Below, piece after piece: positions 43,775 to 55,374 of a DNA stretch of 64,000 nt; within the stretch, counting starts at the first letter, position 1, and the number at the start of each line of letters is the position of its first letter. The notes under the pieces are model-generated. The model had not been told where the DNA came from. It saw only the letters and a program-made list of their open reading frames with translations, and made no database searches. The stretch is from Zoroaster sp. YZ-2022. Its lineage: Eukaryota > Echinodermata > Asteroidea > Forcipulatida > Zoroasteridae. The stretch spans positions 33,025,172-33,089,171 of the forward strand of contig CM055830.1 in assembly GCA_029582265.1 (NCBI GenBank). Direction: 5' to 3'. The position numbers and the translations under genes were made by a program.

Positions 43775-46510
43775 ACTGACTGGATAGCGGGTTGACCCAT
43801 TGGTGCCGGACTAATTAGTGAAGTCATCATAGGGGCCATTTTACTACTCGCATACAAAAGGAATACACGGGAACACAAAGAATGCAAACTTTTTAGGGAC
43901 TTTACATTAACATTTTTGTGGTTCTTGTTAAGCTGGAATTTATAGCCGAGGTGAGAGAGCATACCTTAAGCAGTCAGGAAATGCAAAATGTTTTGAAGAA
44001 ATAACAGTTTGAGGGATGAAAATATTTAAGAAAATTTGACCAAAAGATCACAGGTTACCCTTTTTTTCTTGATAGAGAAGACGGCACTAGGAAAACCTCA
44101 TAATTATAACATTTTTCTTTTATATTTCTGTAATGGTTTATTTGATTTGCTCCATATTAATTACAGGTATTTTTGTTGGTTTGCTTTAAAAGAAAATTTC
44201 TTTCAAAATATACCGCCCGTGTTTGCTGCCAATTTGACGGTAACAAATAGTGGTTGAATTGCTATTTTGCTGGGGTTAAAGAAGTTATAATTAGCTTTCA
44301 TTTGAGATATTGAACGAACAAAGCTTTGGATTAGTACCAATATAATAAAAACTCAAACTAATAAAATGCTGGCCCACTGTTTTAATTCTCAGCTTGTACG
44401 TAACGGCATTTTTTTTTTCATGTTTTATCAGGGTGATTATTTTAACATCTGCATTTAGAATCCCATGTATTGTAGGTGTTTATGTCACGCTAGCTCATTG
44501 TTGAAATAACATGGTACCGGTAATGTCACGAAAGTAGCTTTTGTGAGTGGGAAAACGCCGTATGTTTAACGCGTGCAATCAGCCATGCAATCGTAATTCA
44601 AAGGTCAATGGACATCCAAATGCATTGCCTTAATTCTGTGAAATGCTAACGTTCACAAACGGATGTCCCCCTTCAAGCGTTAACATTCAAAGATAGGATT
44701 CCTCTTTCACTGAAGGTGTATTAATAAAAACCTGCAGAAATTGAGTAGGTATTTATGTATGCAAGAATAACTGTTTGCAAGTGGGGTATGTTCTAAATAA
44801 TTACTTTGCACAAACATTTCAATAGTCTTCCCAAACATATGTCACCGTAATAAACAAATAAAGGAAGTAGCGCCTATAATCTATTGATTGTGAATAATGG
44901 CATTTAGGTGATGTGGCACAAACGGAAATTAATTTCAGCTATTTGTGATGAGCGATTTATGCTACATGCTGGAGGGAGTTACAGGCAGTGGAGACAAAGC
45001 AACACATCTGATACCTAGTCCAATAAACAGTTGATCAAGACCAAAACACTTGTGATAGGGTAGGTGTAGGAACATAGGACCGTTAAGCTCATTTGCATAA
45101 TTTGCATATAATATAATAAAGCGACACAAAGCAAACATGATTATTTCAATAATAAAACTACTCAACTTTATTTCCATGTCATTTTAACATCACTCTGGTT
45201 TGGTCAGGTAGTTATAATTAAAGTATGACGTCATCCCAAATGATCCAATATTACCTACAAGTGAAGATAATATGGGAAAGTGTTTTAAGACGACGGTTTT
45301 GGTACAATAATGTTTTCAAAATTACACATAATATGATGCTTGATGAGTGTCCCATATTGCCTACATCATATTCCCTACGGTCTCCTTATTGCCTACACGT
45401 ATCCTAGATTTAAAATCTCTTTAAATCTGTACTCCAGTAGCCCCAGAAACCACTATTGTATGATATGGTGACGCTAAAACAACAAAAAGCAAAGAGTATA
45501 ACTGCTTTTGGGGAGTTTTATTGAAACCTACTATCATGGATAACTCAATGTATTTGTATTTGTGGCCATACAGCCAGAGGTGGCCAAGCCCATTCCATTC
45601 AATCGCATCCGATATTTTCGAATTTCTGTTTTGTCTTAACCCTCCAGCTCAAATCTTTTGACACACATGATCCTAACATGACCTTTATTTCCGGTTCAAA
45701 CAGCAAGTTCTAATGAAAACAGTGTGATATTTCAAAGTAAAAGTTAGTAAATGAGGTCAGACCTTTTCGAAATTATTTAAGTGGAGTCATCAGTGCTCAT
45801 AGCGCCCTCTTGGGGCAGGTTAAGGAAAATGACTTTTTGCTCAAAAACATGAGTCGGAATTTCACGAAATTTGGCACAGTAAACAATCACATTACAACAC
45901 TGACGTACAGACGTAATCACATGCTACATCTTAATTAGTTCATAATCTTAAAGAAAATTAATTATCTGAAATTTCTCATGAAAATGTAGGTAACACGATC
46001 TTTATTTCCGGTCCAAACGGAAATTTAAAATCTTCTAACACAAATTTGACTGGCTCTAGGGAAACTTAATTAGTATTGTTATAATAAGTGAGGTCAAACC
46101 ATTTAAAAAAATACGATTAGTGACGTCACCGCTCCTTTTAGCACCCTCAAGCGGTGGGTTTGTTGTCTCTAGAAAAGCCTGTGCCAGAATTTCCCCAAAT
46201 TATGTGATCACATAACATAGACATCACCGAGGGGTGAGAATCCCCAGGGGTGGTGTCTTCATCCCGAACACCTTGCGTCTGTTTTATCAAAACAGACATT
46301 GTATGTCCCGTTGCTTTTGATTTCAATACCAATAAACCAAATCTTAAGATATTCCTGGGAAAACAACTATGAATAATCAATTAGGTTTTTGCAAGTAACA
46401 ACTAAAATAGACTTTTTTTGGGGGGAGGGGATGGTATCACCCTGTTTGACCATTAAGACCAATGACCCTGCCTCAGGAATATATTCCCTTAGTATACCCT
46501 AATTTTTAAC
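43775..46510. other. Long gene-free stretch between genes C and D
   Basis: No exon, RNA gene or complete element recognised over 2.7 kb. 43775-43860 resembles one unit of the array at 24255 (gactggatagcgggttgacc, attggtgcc). Two loosely similar blocks with gacctttatttccggttcaa and gatctttatttccggtccaa (45680 and 46000) hint at an old duplication. Confidence 0.5.
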
Positions 46511-46524
46511 TAACTGTAAGGCCA

Positions 46525-46905
46525 AACCAAAAAGTCTGCAGTTTCTGGTAATAGGTCGGTTTCACAATCGGTGCGGTGACGCGTTTTTTTTTTTTTTTTG
46601 GTAATCTTTTTTTTTTTTACCAAGCAGTGAAATACGTAATAAATGTATACGCGGTTATTGGAACCAGACCAAATTTCCCATACACAAAGTATATGGTGGC
46701 TAAGAGAGGCCTCACAAATCGGGCAAACGTTCATACCCCTATGTGAAAAAGTCATTTAAAACCCAGCGCGTCAGAATTCCAATCAATCCAGCAATTTTGG
46801 CTGCAATTGGACATCGTTTCATATAACAAAAAATTAAAAAAATCTAAAAATACCGACGCACGAGTCTGAGGCGACACGCGCGGAGACCGAAGACTTTTTT
46901 ATGGC
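46525..46905. mobile_element. MITE, 'agtctctggtttctggtca' family
   Basis: From aaaaagtctgcagtttctgg to gcggagaccgaagactttttt. It contains two T tracts and atggtggctaagagaggcct. It ends about 115 bp past the stop of gene D. Confidence 0.8.
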
Positions 46906-47020
46906 CTAAGTTGTATTAACTGACGGAAGTTTTCATTAGCGAACATATTGTGCTTTGTACTGTTAGCTTCGAAAACCGAAGGATAACACACGTAAATATT
47001 TTGACAAGAATTCAACTTTA

Positions 47021-47235
47021 TCACGTGTCCCTCTTAAAAAAACGAATGGCGCCCTCATCGTGCAGTTTGTCCCACAGTCTTTTTTCGTTTTCGACGTCGT
47101 GCGTCCAAGTGGATTTGTACGTGCGTCTTGTAAACCTCGTGTCGTAGTACTGCATTGTGTAACGTGGATCGTACCCAAACCCGTATATCGTCACGGAGTC
47201 ACATAGGTGCATCGCTAATAGTACGGCTATGGACC
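47021..47235 (-). CDS. Gene D coding exon 7 (motif S end, motifs III and VS)
   Basis: 215 nt after ttcttggccag, ending in TGA. It encodes [24 protein letters not shown] and [10 protein letters not shown], ending RFFKRDT. Confidence 0.92.
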
Positions 47236-50200
47236 CTGGCCAAGAAATAATAATATGAATAGTTAATCATAAAAGTTTATTGTGTGAAGCAAACAATTTT
47301 TTAAGAGATTGATGGAGTGCCCCTTGTTTTAAAAGGTATATTATTTTGATGTTTTTTTAAAGAACTTGTTTTCTCTTCCTCCAGAAAAACAAGCTATGTT
47401 CCGATAAAAAAGAAAGTTGTAAGAAATTGCCGTTCAAATAATGGGGGCTACATCTTTAAAGAAAATCTGTAGTTTCTTGCACTTTCTCCTTTATGATATT
47501 TACCACTGCTTACGTGTAGCGCCTCGGCTTACTTGACCTGGCTAAATTAACCAATGGGCGGCCATAACGGTGGAGGCAAAGAAAATTATCAAAACTAAAT
47601 GTTGGTATCTGAGTATTTTCAGCTCATCTGACGTCATCTTCAACTGTAAATACGGATTCAGTGTCCAGTCGTAAGCCCGCTCTGATCGTGACGATGTAAC
47701 CTCTTTAACAAATTTGATTGGCCAAAATGGATTTTGATGGCAGCTGTCGATTGGCCAATGAAATAATTCAGACTCACCTGTTGTGGGCTTCATAGATTTC
47801 CCGCCCAGATATTTGGCGAACACGTAGCGGAAGAAATCCGGATGGATTATCTTGACTTTCCTCGGGTCAGCTTTTATCCGTCTTTTTCTCCTGTATGAGA
47901 AGAGAATTATGATGTCTCAAGACAACAGCAAATGACCCAATTTCATAAAGAGCTGCTATTAACAGAAAATCTTGCTTAGCAAATTAATCTGTAAGCAACA
48001 ATTAGTTGCGAACCTGCTAGAATCAGTATACATTACGTGACGATTTGGCCGCTGGTAACTCATTTTTGCTAAGAACATATTTCTGTGCTCAGCATAATTG
48101 TATGCTTGTTTAATAGCAGTTCTTTGAAATTGGCCCTTGATGAAGTCTTTCGGTTTCATGAATAGCAATCAGGAATACTGTCTTTATTCGAGTAAGGCAA
48201 AACAAAGATCCGGAATCTCCGGTCACAGGTCATAAAGTTGGCTTCAAAATTGTATATTTATTTTATTAATTTTTTTTTTTTGGGGGGGGGGTATCTTTTT
48301 TTGGTAAAGCTTGTAGCTATGCATGGTGAGGAGGATAAGTAAGACTAATTGCGGCGACACCATGTGAAATTCTCAATTGAGTAGTAGTTACTTCTGAAAA
48401 GAACTGGAGGTTACAACTCGACGTTTCGATCAGTATGCTCTGATCGTTATCAGGAGAATTCTTTTTTTGCCAACAGGGAAATACGTGATAAGCCTACATG
48501 TATACGCGGGGACCAGCTTTCCCATATATAAAGTATGGTGGATAAGAGAGGCTTCACGAATCGGGCAAACATACATACCCCTATGTGAAAAAGTCGTTTA
48601 AAACACGGCACGGCAGAATTCCAATCGATCCAGCAATTTGACATCGTTTCATGGAGGAAAAAAGTTAAAAATGCCGACGCGCGGATCTGAGGCGACGCGC
48701 GTGGACACCAGAAACCGGAGACATTTTGAGGCCTAATGGGTTTGTTTTAATTTAGCTCAAAAAAGTTGATGCCTACTTAAAAACTCAAAAATGACTCACC
48801 TGCCGAGTCCAAATATCTCCGCAGCGTAATTAATGTCAAACGAATTATACATGGCATACAGTAAGGTCACGTTCTGTAATGGAAAATGTGACTTTCATTA
48901 CAATTATTATTTATTTATTATTTTTATTTTGGGGTATATACATAATTATAAAATCACATCACATGTTAAAAGAGCCCCAAAGGTCAAATTGTGCCCGAAA
49001 ATAATTACACTGGTCTATGACCAGAAACCATAAAATGTAATATTTTGAGATTTGATTTAATTTTAATAAGGCACTAACAAAGGCACAAAACAAAACCTTG
49101 ATGTTATAATTATGGAGAAGTGCAAAATGTACAAACTCTGCATACAAATACACACACTTTTGCCTGGCGGGAAATCAGTCTTTTTCCGTAATTGTGGGGA
49201 CATACACTCGCTTTTACACACAGTTGTGAGGCTATGGGGACATGAAAATGTCCCCACAGATACGGTGTCATGGCCTACCCTTTTCTTATAAGTCCCCACA
49301 ACCCCGCGAAGGCCTACCCATCCTGGTACTCCAAAGGTCACGCAAAGTGTAAGCAAGTCACATGGTCTGTAGTATACGGCGCCATAAAAGTCAGAACCAT
49401 AGCGCATTTTCACCGCTAGAGGGCTACGCTGTGCACGAAACATCATCAATATTTACCTTGTCCTTCAAATGGCTCAGATGCGCTGACTCGGGAAAGAAAA
49501 TATAAAAATTTATTTTTTGTCCAACACTGTCGGCGTGCTTGCCGTACGTCGCTGCGTTATTCAATCTGAAAAAAAAATTACGTACACAAAATTTAATTAT
49601 CTTTTTGTGTTATAATAATAGGCATATTATATGATGCTTTTAAGTGCTTTCCAGATAACATGTCTGTCACAATAACACCAGTGCATGGTCTCAACTTCAA
49701 GCTGCCCAATGTGATTACTGGCACTGGTATGCCGACCCAGTGCCTGTTTGTTTGATTGCTTGCCTGGTAGCTTTTATAATCTAATCAAAGCAACTTACCT
49801 GAAGACGAAGTCGTGCGAGTCGATTTGTCTACCAACATGAGAGCCGTTCAATATTCCTCCCGAACCGACCACAGCGCAACTGATGCAATCCCCGTCCTCA
49901 TTCTTTAGATTCAGCGAGGGGTTCCTAAAGTCGCGATGACGTAGTATGTTGCTCATAACTGAAATGCATGTATGGTAAATAAATAGAGAAATTGGAGACT
50001 TTTAGAAGATGGAACGTAAACGTGGGCACGTACGAATGTTACGTAACACGTATTCTGCCCATAATAAAACACAACACGTATTATGTATTTTAACGTAGAC
50101 GTATACGTTTCATCTTCTTACTGCACCTAGTGCAAGTCTGAACAAGCAATACTATGTGCGAGCGTACGTGCGCGAGCGCGTGTACGTGTTGAGCAAACTC

Positions 50201-52502
50201 TGCGAAAAACTTCATCATTTCTGCGCCATCATCCCCCTAGACGCGTACAGCTACTTACTGCATACGTGGAAGAAACTAATACACAAAGCTAAATACTTTA
50301 ACTTTTCATTTCAACACTTCGAAGATACTACTTAAATCATGACTTGTTGAACCACAAACTAAAATTTATTTTGCTAATTATTGTAGAATAAAAGAACTCT
50401 ACGAAAGGGAGTCTGTTAAGTTCTGTACACAATTTCACTTTTGATTGTATATTCCGACTTGAAAGTACTTGCCATTACTGGGATTTACTTTAATGCTGGT
50501 GACTCTATCCCTATTTTATAAGAAGAGCAAACAAAATATGTGAAAGTTTCAGCTCATTTCATTGTGCCATTACCAGACAGAGTAATTTCTCAGGCTGTTT
50601 GGTTCAACCACCAAATTCACATCAAGTGATTTAAAATTATAATCAACCAAATTTGTTGATAGTAATTCAGTTATTTTGAAATTTGTTACTACCAGAGGGG
50701 TGAAGAGATTTCCAGCTTGCTTCTGGGTTCTCTTGAATTAGTATTGTGTTACTTACGTGTGTAGTTTTCCTTCTTGAATCCATACGGTAGTTCATAAAAT
50801 GATAAATTATTCCACTTTGTGAGGTCGTTTTCTTCCAGAAACATCTTGATGTTTGGATTGAACCTCTCTCGAAACCACTGCGAGTAAATCGGTAAAGATG
50901 CGATGCTCCGGGGACATTTCTAGGGAGAGACAATGAAAGCAGTTGGCGAGTCTGTGATCACTTTGGTTTTATTTATACTGCACTGCGGTTATCAGGTAGT
51001 TTTACATCCTTAAATTTGGGTGAAAAGCGATTTTGTGAATTAGTGCTTAAACGGACAATATCGTCACGATCAACAGGAACATGGAATCGGAGTGCTAATT
51101 TTTGATTAACTCAGTGACAGAATATAATATCCCACATGATAAGGTCATGATAAGATCATGTCCCATGTCCCAAATACAAGAATATATGCCATGGTCGGAT
51201 CTGAGCCTCTAATTCACTGCGTGAGGTCTCGTCAGTTGAAGCATGGAGGAAGGAAGAGACCATGGAGGAAGGAAACCTCCCGAAGAGCCTTCTAGAAGAT
51301 ATGCCATGTGCATACCCCAGTTGTGTAGAATAATACCGGGACGCCAGCACCTGTCATATTTGACGTACGTTCAACAACGGCGCACCCAAGGGGGGGGGGG
51401 CTCGGGGGGCTTGAGCCCCCCCCCCCCCAAGGGGGTCCACGAAAAAAAGGGACAAAAAGAAGAAGGAAAAAAATGAGAGAGAGGGGGAGGAGAAAGGGTG
51501 GATTTCTTTTCATCTTATGCCACTCGCATTTTTTTCTTCTTTCTGCCAAAATTATTTTATTATGTCTCATGAAATCTCACTATAATTGTTTAAATTTGCA
51601 ACAATAACATAAACATTGGAAACCAACGTGCCAATTTGTCCGGGCTAAAATATATTTTACGTGGTTCCGGCATTTTTCAAATTTAAGTGTTTTTCCCTTT
51701 TCAAGGGAATGCCGGACAAGTGTAAGGAAAAAGTAATACATTTTTGTTTACCCACAATGATTTATTTTTAGATGTTGTATAATGAATATGCATGAACATG
51801 TAACTCTGGTGCAACGACCAGATCCAATCTTATTTTATCATGTGTTGCTTCCTTTTCTCCATTTTTCTTTAACTCGGCTATGTGCAGGGCATTAAAAGGC
51901 CTGCAATCCTACCCTTTCCAAATTACACATCACATACATGCCCAGGTTAGGGTTTTAATTTTATTTGTTAACAGTAATCTGATATAAATAATTATTATGT
52001 GACACCGTTTTAGCAACAACAAAAAAGAAAAAGATTACCGGTAGGATCTGGGTTTGCCGCCCACTTGTTCATGGAATTTGCCGCCCATTGATGGAAAGTA
52101 GGTAGTTACTGAATCACAATTGATTGATTTGTGCAGTTCGTAATTATAGACGATACACTAATGTTTGTGTGTGAGTGAGATTGGCTCTTGCCAGCTTGGC
52201 GTTTATGCCCCTCCATGAGGTTACCGAGTTCCTAATGGGAAGATCCATCCATACATATTATACATACATACAACCCAAAATTACATACATACGTACATAT
52301 ACATACTAGGCCTAGTTGATTTGTGACAGTAACATTTTCTTTGAGCCCCCCCTAAGACAAAATCCTGGGTGCGCCGTTGACGTTCAACGTTTACTGGGGA
52401 TGGGGAGGGCATGCTATACAGGAGAACCAGATTGCTGCACTTTCCAGAGATCGTATAGTGCATGGAGGAAGATTGTGGTCACCAGCTCTGCAGCTGAAGG
52501 GG

Positions 52503-52580
<78 letters not shown>

Positions 52581-53947
52581 GGTGGTGGTGGTGGTGGTGG
52601 TGGTGGTGGTGGTGGTGGTGGTGGTGGTGGTGGTGGTGGTGGTGGTCATATTGCTGTTTCTGCTGCATAAATAAGCCAGTAATTTTCAGTCACTGTGTTC
52701 ATCTTAAACTAGGACACCGATGCTGTGCCCTCTTAAAAGTCTGAAATGGATCGCTGATGATCCACTTGCACATTGGAATAAATACAGATTATCCGAATGT
52801 TTTTTCACTGTTTTCTCATTATGACAACATCAACGAAATCAGCTGGAAACATTCACGGGTTGTTAGCTGTTTGTATTTCTTGGTTTTTCTGATGTAAAGA
52901 TGCAACAACATTGTTGGAACGGGGGTGAGGCAAATAAGGGTCTGTCCCACCCCCCTTATCACCATGTAAATTTACCTATGTGTATTATTATTACACATTT
53001 CTGGTAATGAAACCAAGGATACCTCAAAAGCACACTTAAGCACTGTAGCTTGGAAGCCTGAGGAAACCTATAAACAAGGGCGCTTGCTCTGTGAACCAGA
53101 AACACCAGGGTAAACCCCTACTTTCCACGATAGGTGTTCTGGGTTCTTTTACATTCATAACTTAATTAATTACACGGGGCCTACGGCTTAACGATAAGGG
53201 GGGTGGGACAGACCCTTATTTGCCTCACCCCCGTTCCAACAATGTTGTTGCATCTTTACATCAGAAAAACAAAGAAATACAAACAGCTAACAACCCGTGA
53301 AAGCAGCTGATCTCGTTGATGTTGTCATAATGAGAAAACAGTGAAAAAGCATTCGGATAATTTGTATTTATTCCAATGTGCATCCCCACGGGCCACCCCA
53401 CCCCATCCCTATTTGTTAAGTCTGCGTCTCCCCATGCATTTTGGTTAGAACCCACCCTATGAAAGTGCGTGTGCCCACGTTCTGATGAGCAAAGGCATCA
53501 GGTCATTTACAATTCTTTCACCGAGTGAGGTCAATGTAGAATCATTCACGAACATTTTGATCTGTCTTCAGATTCTAAATTTGAACATGATGACACGAAG
53601 ATAAACTGATCATGGATGGGGGAACTTCCAGTCGACTTATTTCACATCGATTTTCTCCAACTTACCGACGGGCTAAAATAATGGATTCCACTGGTTACGT
53701 TCTCGTGTATAGCGTCACCTTTTCTTTCCCGTCTCCCAATATCGATTATGTGATGTCTCGTCGGTGTCTCCGAAAATTCGTGCTCGAGAAGGCGACTTAG
53801 TTTTAACATCGCTAAATGTCGTCGCACAAGAGTTTCTGCAACACAAATTGCGAACACGATGACCACAAATATCGACACAGTTTTCCAGTTTCGAATACTC
53901 AAAATTATAAATCTCCATAAAGTAGCTAAAACACGTGCTGGCCTCAT
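47021..53947 (-). CDS. ST6GalNAc-like sialyltransferase, gene D (spliced, 7 coding exons, 371 aa)
   Basis: Predicted type II Golgi GT29 sialyltransferase of the ST6GalNAc I/II type. Spliced order on the minus strand: 53947-53666, 50919-50757, 49958-49799, 49565-49457, 48873-48800, 47890-47778, 47235-47021; total 1116 nt with no internal stop and the same phases as genes A and C. Residues 23-41 are the signal anchor. Motif L is at about 176-202 ([13 protein letters not shown] to IDSHDFVFR), with Ser181 where the family usually has Asn. Exon 4 reads [15 protein letters not shown], less canonical than VGRRTSFY. Motif S spans about 279-320 ([19 protein letters not shown]), motif III is QYYD, and motif VS is His346-x4-Glu351. 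Exon 5 is 36 nt shorter than in gene A, removing about 12 residues between motifs L and S. It is the most diverged of the cluster. The ATG at 53947 is preceded in frame by a stop with no other ATG. Confidence 0.88.
47778..47890 (-). CDS. Gene D coding exon 6 (first half of motif S)
   Basis: 113 nt between ctcatacag and gtgagt. It encodes [18 protein letters not shown] and ends KPTTG. Confidence 0.92.
47935..48145. mobile_element. MITE, 'aatttcatagagctgctaagca' family
   Basis: acccaatttcataaagagct and tagcagttctttgaaattgg are inverted ends; tcttgcttagcaaa and tttttgctaagaac lie inside. Intron 5 of gene D, starting 45 bp above exon 6. Confidence 0.83.
48205..48735. mobile_element. MITE, 'agtctctggtttctggtca' family, interrupted
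   Basis: Its two parts are 48205-48300 (tctccggtcacaggtcat) and 48460-48735 (ccaacagggaaatacg, atcgatccagcaattt, gcggatctgaggcgacgcgc). Between them a hammerhead-like element has inserted (48339-48454). Intron 5 of gene D. Confidence 0.75.
48339..48454 (-). mobile_element. Hammerhead-like short element, GAUCAG-stem variant
   Basis: On the minus strand cctgataac, stem gatcag, loop agcata, stem ctgatc, gaaacgtcgag, then acatggtgtcgccgcaatt and agtcttac. The box reads ctgataac instead of ctgaggac. It is inserted in a MITE. Confidence 0.7.
48800..48873 (-). CDS. Gene D coding exon 5 (short form)
   Basis: 74 nt between ccattacag and gtgagt. It encodes [20 protein letters not shown] and then FGLG, leaving in phase 2. 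It lacks the PP-containing tail found in genes A and C. Confidence 0.85.
49457..49565 (-). CDS. Gene D coding exon 4
   Basis: 109 nt between tttttttttcag and gtaaat. It encodes [20 protein letters not shown] and [15 protein letters not shown]. Confidence 0.88.
49799..49958 (-). CDS. Gene D coding exon 3 (sialylmotif L)
   Basis: 160 nt between tgcatttcag and gtaagt. It encodes [16 protein letters not shown] and [11 protein letters not shown], leaving in phase 2. Confidence 0.92.
49970..50750. other. Intron 2 of gene D
   Basis: Nothing recognised apart from a run of cgtacgtgcgcgagcgcgtg near 50165 and scattered acgta motifs. Confidence 0.5.
50757..50919 (-). CDS. Gene D coding exon 2
   Basis: 163 nt between ctctccctag and gtaagt. 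It encodes [20 protein letters not shown] and [12 protein letters not shown], leaving in phase 1. The longest open frame here is a different one; homology picks this frame. Confidence 0.9.
51373..52379. mobile_element. DNA-transposon-like element with 9-bp target duplication
   Basis: It begins aacggcgcacccaagggg and ends cctgggtgcgccgttg, inverted ends of about 15 bp. acgttcaac stands directly outside both ends, a 9-bp duplication of the kind left by MULE-type transposases. G-rich and C-rich inner arms (ggcttgagcccc, ctttgagccccccc) pair. No transposase remains in about 1 kb. Confidence 0.8.
52395..52500 (+). pseudogene. Possible retrotransposon C-terminal scrap
   Basis: One frame gives [10 protein letters not shown] and the next gives [13 protein letters not shown]. 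Joined by a frameshift they resemble the DR-x-x-WR tail seen at the C terminus of some retrotransposon polyproteins. Very short and degraded. Confidence 0.3.
52504..52646 (+). repeat. (GGC)n then (GGT)n microsatellite
   Basis: About 24 GGC triplets pass into about 23 GGT triplets. Poly-Gly, poly-Arg/Trp and poly-His frames here are artefacts. Confidence 0.97.
52766..53384. repeat. Large inverted repeat with a SINE in the loop
   Basis: Arms 52766-52964 and 53193-53384 are almost exact inverses (gcaacaacattgttggaacg against cgttccaacaatgttgttgc; tctgtcccacccccct against aggggggtgggacaga). The spacer is a SINE of the second family. Confidence 0.93.
52985..53190 (-). mobile_element. SINE, second family
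   Basis: On the minus strand taagccgtaggccccgtgta opens it and ccttggtttcattaccagaa closes it, as in 32229-32510. It fills the loop of the inverted repeat. Confidence 0.78.
53666..53947 (-). CDS. Gene D coding exon 1 (signal anchor and stem)
   Basis: 94 codons from ATG to tcg|gtaagt, phase 0. It encodes [13 protein letters not shown], then the membrane segment [19 protein letters not shown] and a stem. The frame stays open above the ATG to a GTG at 53971, but the first upstream in-frame stop comes before any ATG. Confidence 0.75.
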
Positions 53948-53969
53948 TCTCTGAGCTTGAAGAACTTGC

Positions 53970-55370
53970 ACTGATCTTTGCCCAATGTCTACATTTCAGC
54001 TTGAATGATCTTTGTCCGGTGAACACTCATTGCATGTCCTGAGGAAAGATATTCAAAAAATATGTGGCATAATCAAAGTTTACTCTCGGTACATTTCCCA
54101 GCAAGATGACCATTCCAAACTAAACGACTGTCTGTAGGCCCGTGTGAATGGCGGATATGGGCATGTGTAAATAACACCATTACAGTTTAGATGCGTTCAC
54201 CACACGGCACCGGTACCAGTTGGCAAGAACTACATACAATGGCAGTGTACATTTATCAATCAAAACCAACTGTATGGATATTGAATGATGTGTCAATAAG
54301 AGGGTTGACTTAAATATATAAAAAAAATTAAGAAAGAATTTGTTGCTGCTAACTGCTTATCAACCAAAACTACCTAAAATATAAATGCAATAATAGTTAG
54401 TTAGTGGACTCGATACGTATCGAAGCTGAGCAAGATCTTCCTCCAATGCACACCCAAAAAAAACACGACAAATCATGAAATACACACGTGTACATACCTA
54501 TAGACACGCCGGCAAGTTCGACGAAATTAGTCAGGTGTGAAGGGAAACGCAATAAGAATGGAACCATGAGAGTGGTGGGTCATGTGTACAAATACAGAAA
54601 TATTTGTAGGTGCAACTCGGCCACGCATTGTGCACTATGGTATTTATGCGAAAGTATCACGTAGGCCTATTTAGCATTGGAATGTTATTAATTCCACATG
54701 ATAAGATATTATAAGGTTACAGCAGCTGCCATGGGACTTAGACAAAATAACAAATAATTTATCAGGATGTTTCGCACCAAGCTTTACCAGCTACAAATCA
54801 AGTTAGCTTCCAAATAATAATTCGGTAATTTTGTAAAAATTACCATTGTTGCCTAGCTTCCCCTTTAACAAAGAATTTTCTCCTGAACACCCGCCTTCGC
54901 CTGGAATTGTCGTATGCATTTGAACTGTTGACATTTAATTCAGCACATCTGAAAATATACTTAGATTGTTGTATAACCATCACTGTAAAAACGTTCGGCA
55001 ACATGGGGTTGGGTAAGGTTATTTCTCCCAGAATTGGTCAGTATTTACCACAACTGTTCACATATTTTGGCAAACAATTATCCAACATTGGGCAATGATA
55101 AACCAACTGTGTAACCTGTTGATATGTTGACCAGTGTTGGGCAACATATCAACCGTGCCCAATATTTCTTACAGTGCAATGCCATGCACTTAAAGGGACT
55201 CTACAACATTAGTAATTTCTAGATTATCAAATTAATGAATTACTGGAAAAAATTACTTGGTGTTGACTTGGTACCCGCGTATCAATCATGATGAGGAATT
55301 ATTTCTTCTTAAGTACTTTCATCTATGAGAGAAAACAGTAAACTGTGTTATGTCGAATTTATAAAACAAG
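53970..55370. other. Intergenic, upstream of gene D
   Basis: Promoter region of gene D expected here, no motif identified. 54340-54400 is a degenerate unit of the 54-bp minisatellite at 9363. 54985-55185 starts cactgtaaaaacgttcgg and ends tcttacagtg, a small MITE. Confidence 0.45.
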
Positions 55371-55374
55371 TACT

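Larger units (their letters stand above)
51049..52745. mobile_element. Split MITE of the 'gggacaatatcgtcacgatc' family
   Basis: The left end (acggacaatatcgtcacgat, acatggaatcgg, to about 51160) and the right end (cataaataagccagtaattt, aaactaggacaccgatg, to 52745) of one element are separated by about 1.5 kb. The gap holds a retrotransposon scrap, the element at 51373-52379 and a microsatellite. Intron 1 of gene D. Confidence 0.6.

Noticed and set aside
50667..50933. 88-codon minus-strand frame
   Set aside because: It overlaps exon 2 of gene D in a different frame. The conserved WFRERF string is in the other frame.
52316..52744. Poly-Gly, poly-Arg/Trp and poly-His frames
   Set aside because: All are translations of the (GGC)n(GGT)n microsatellite.
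53948..53971. Longer N terminus of gene D from 53971
   Set aside because: The codon there is GTG, not ATG, and an in-frame stop lies above; the first ATG is at 53947.
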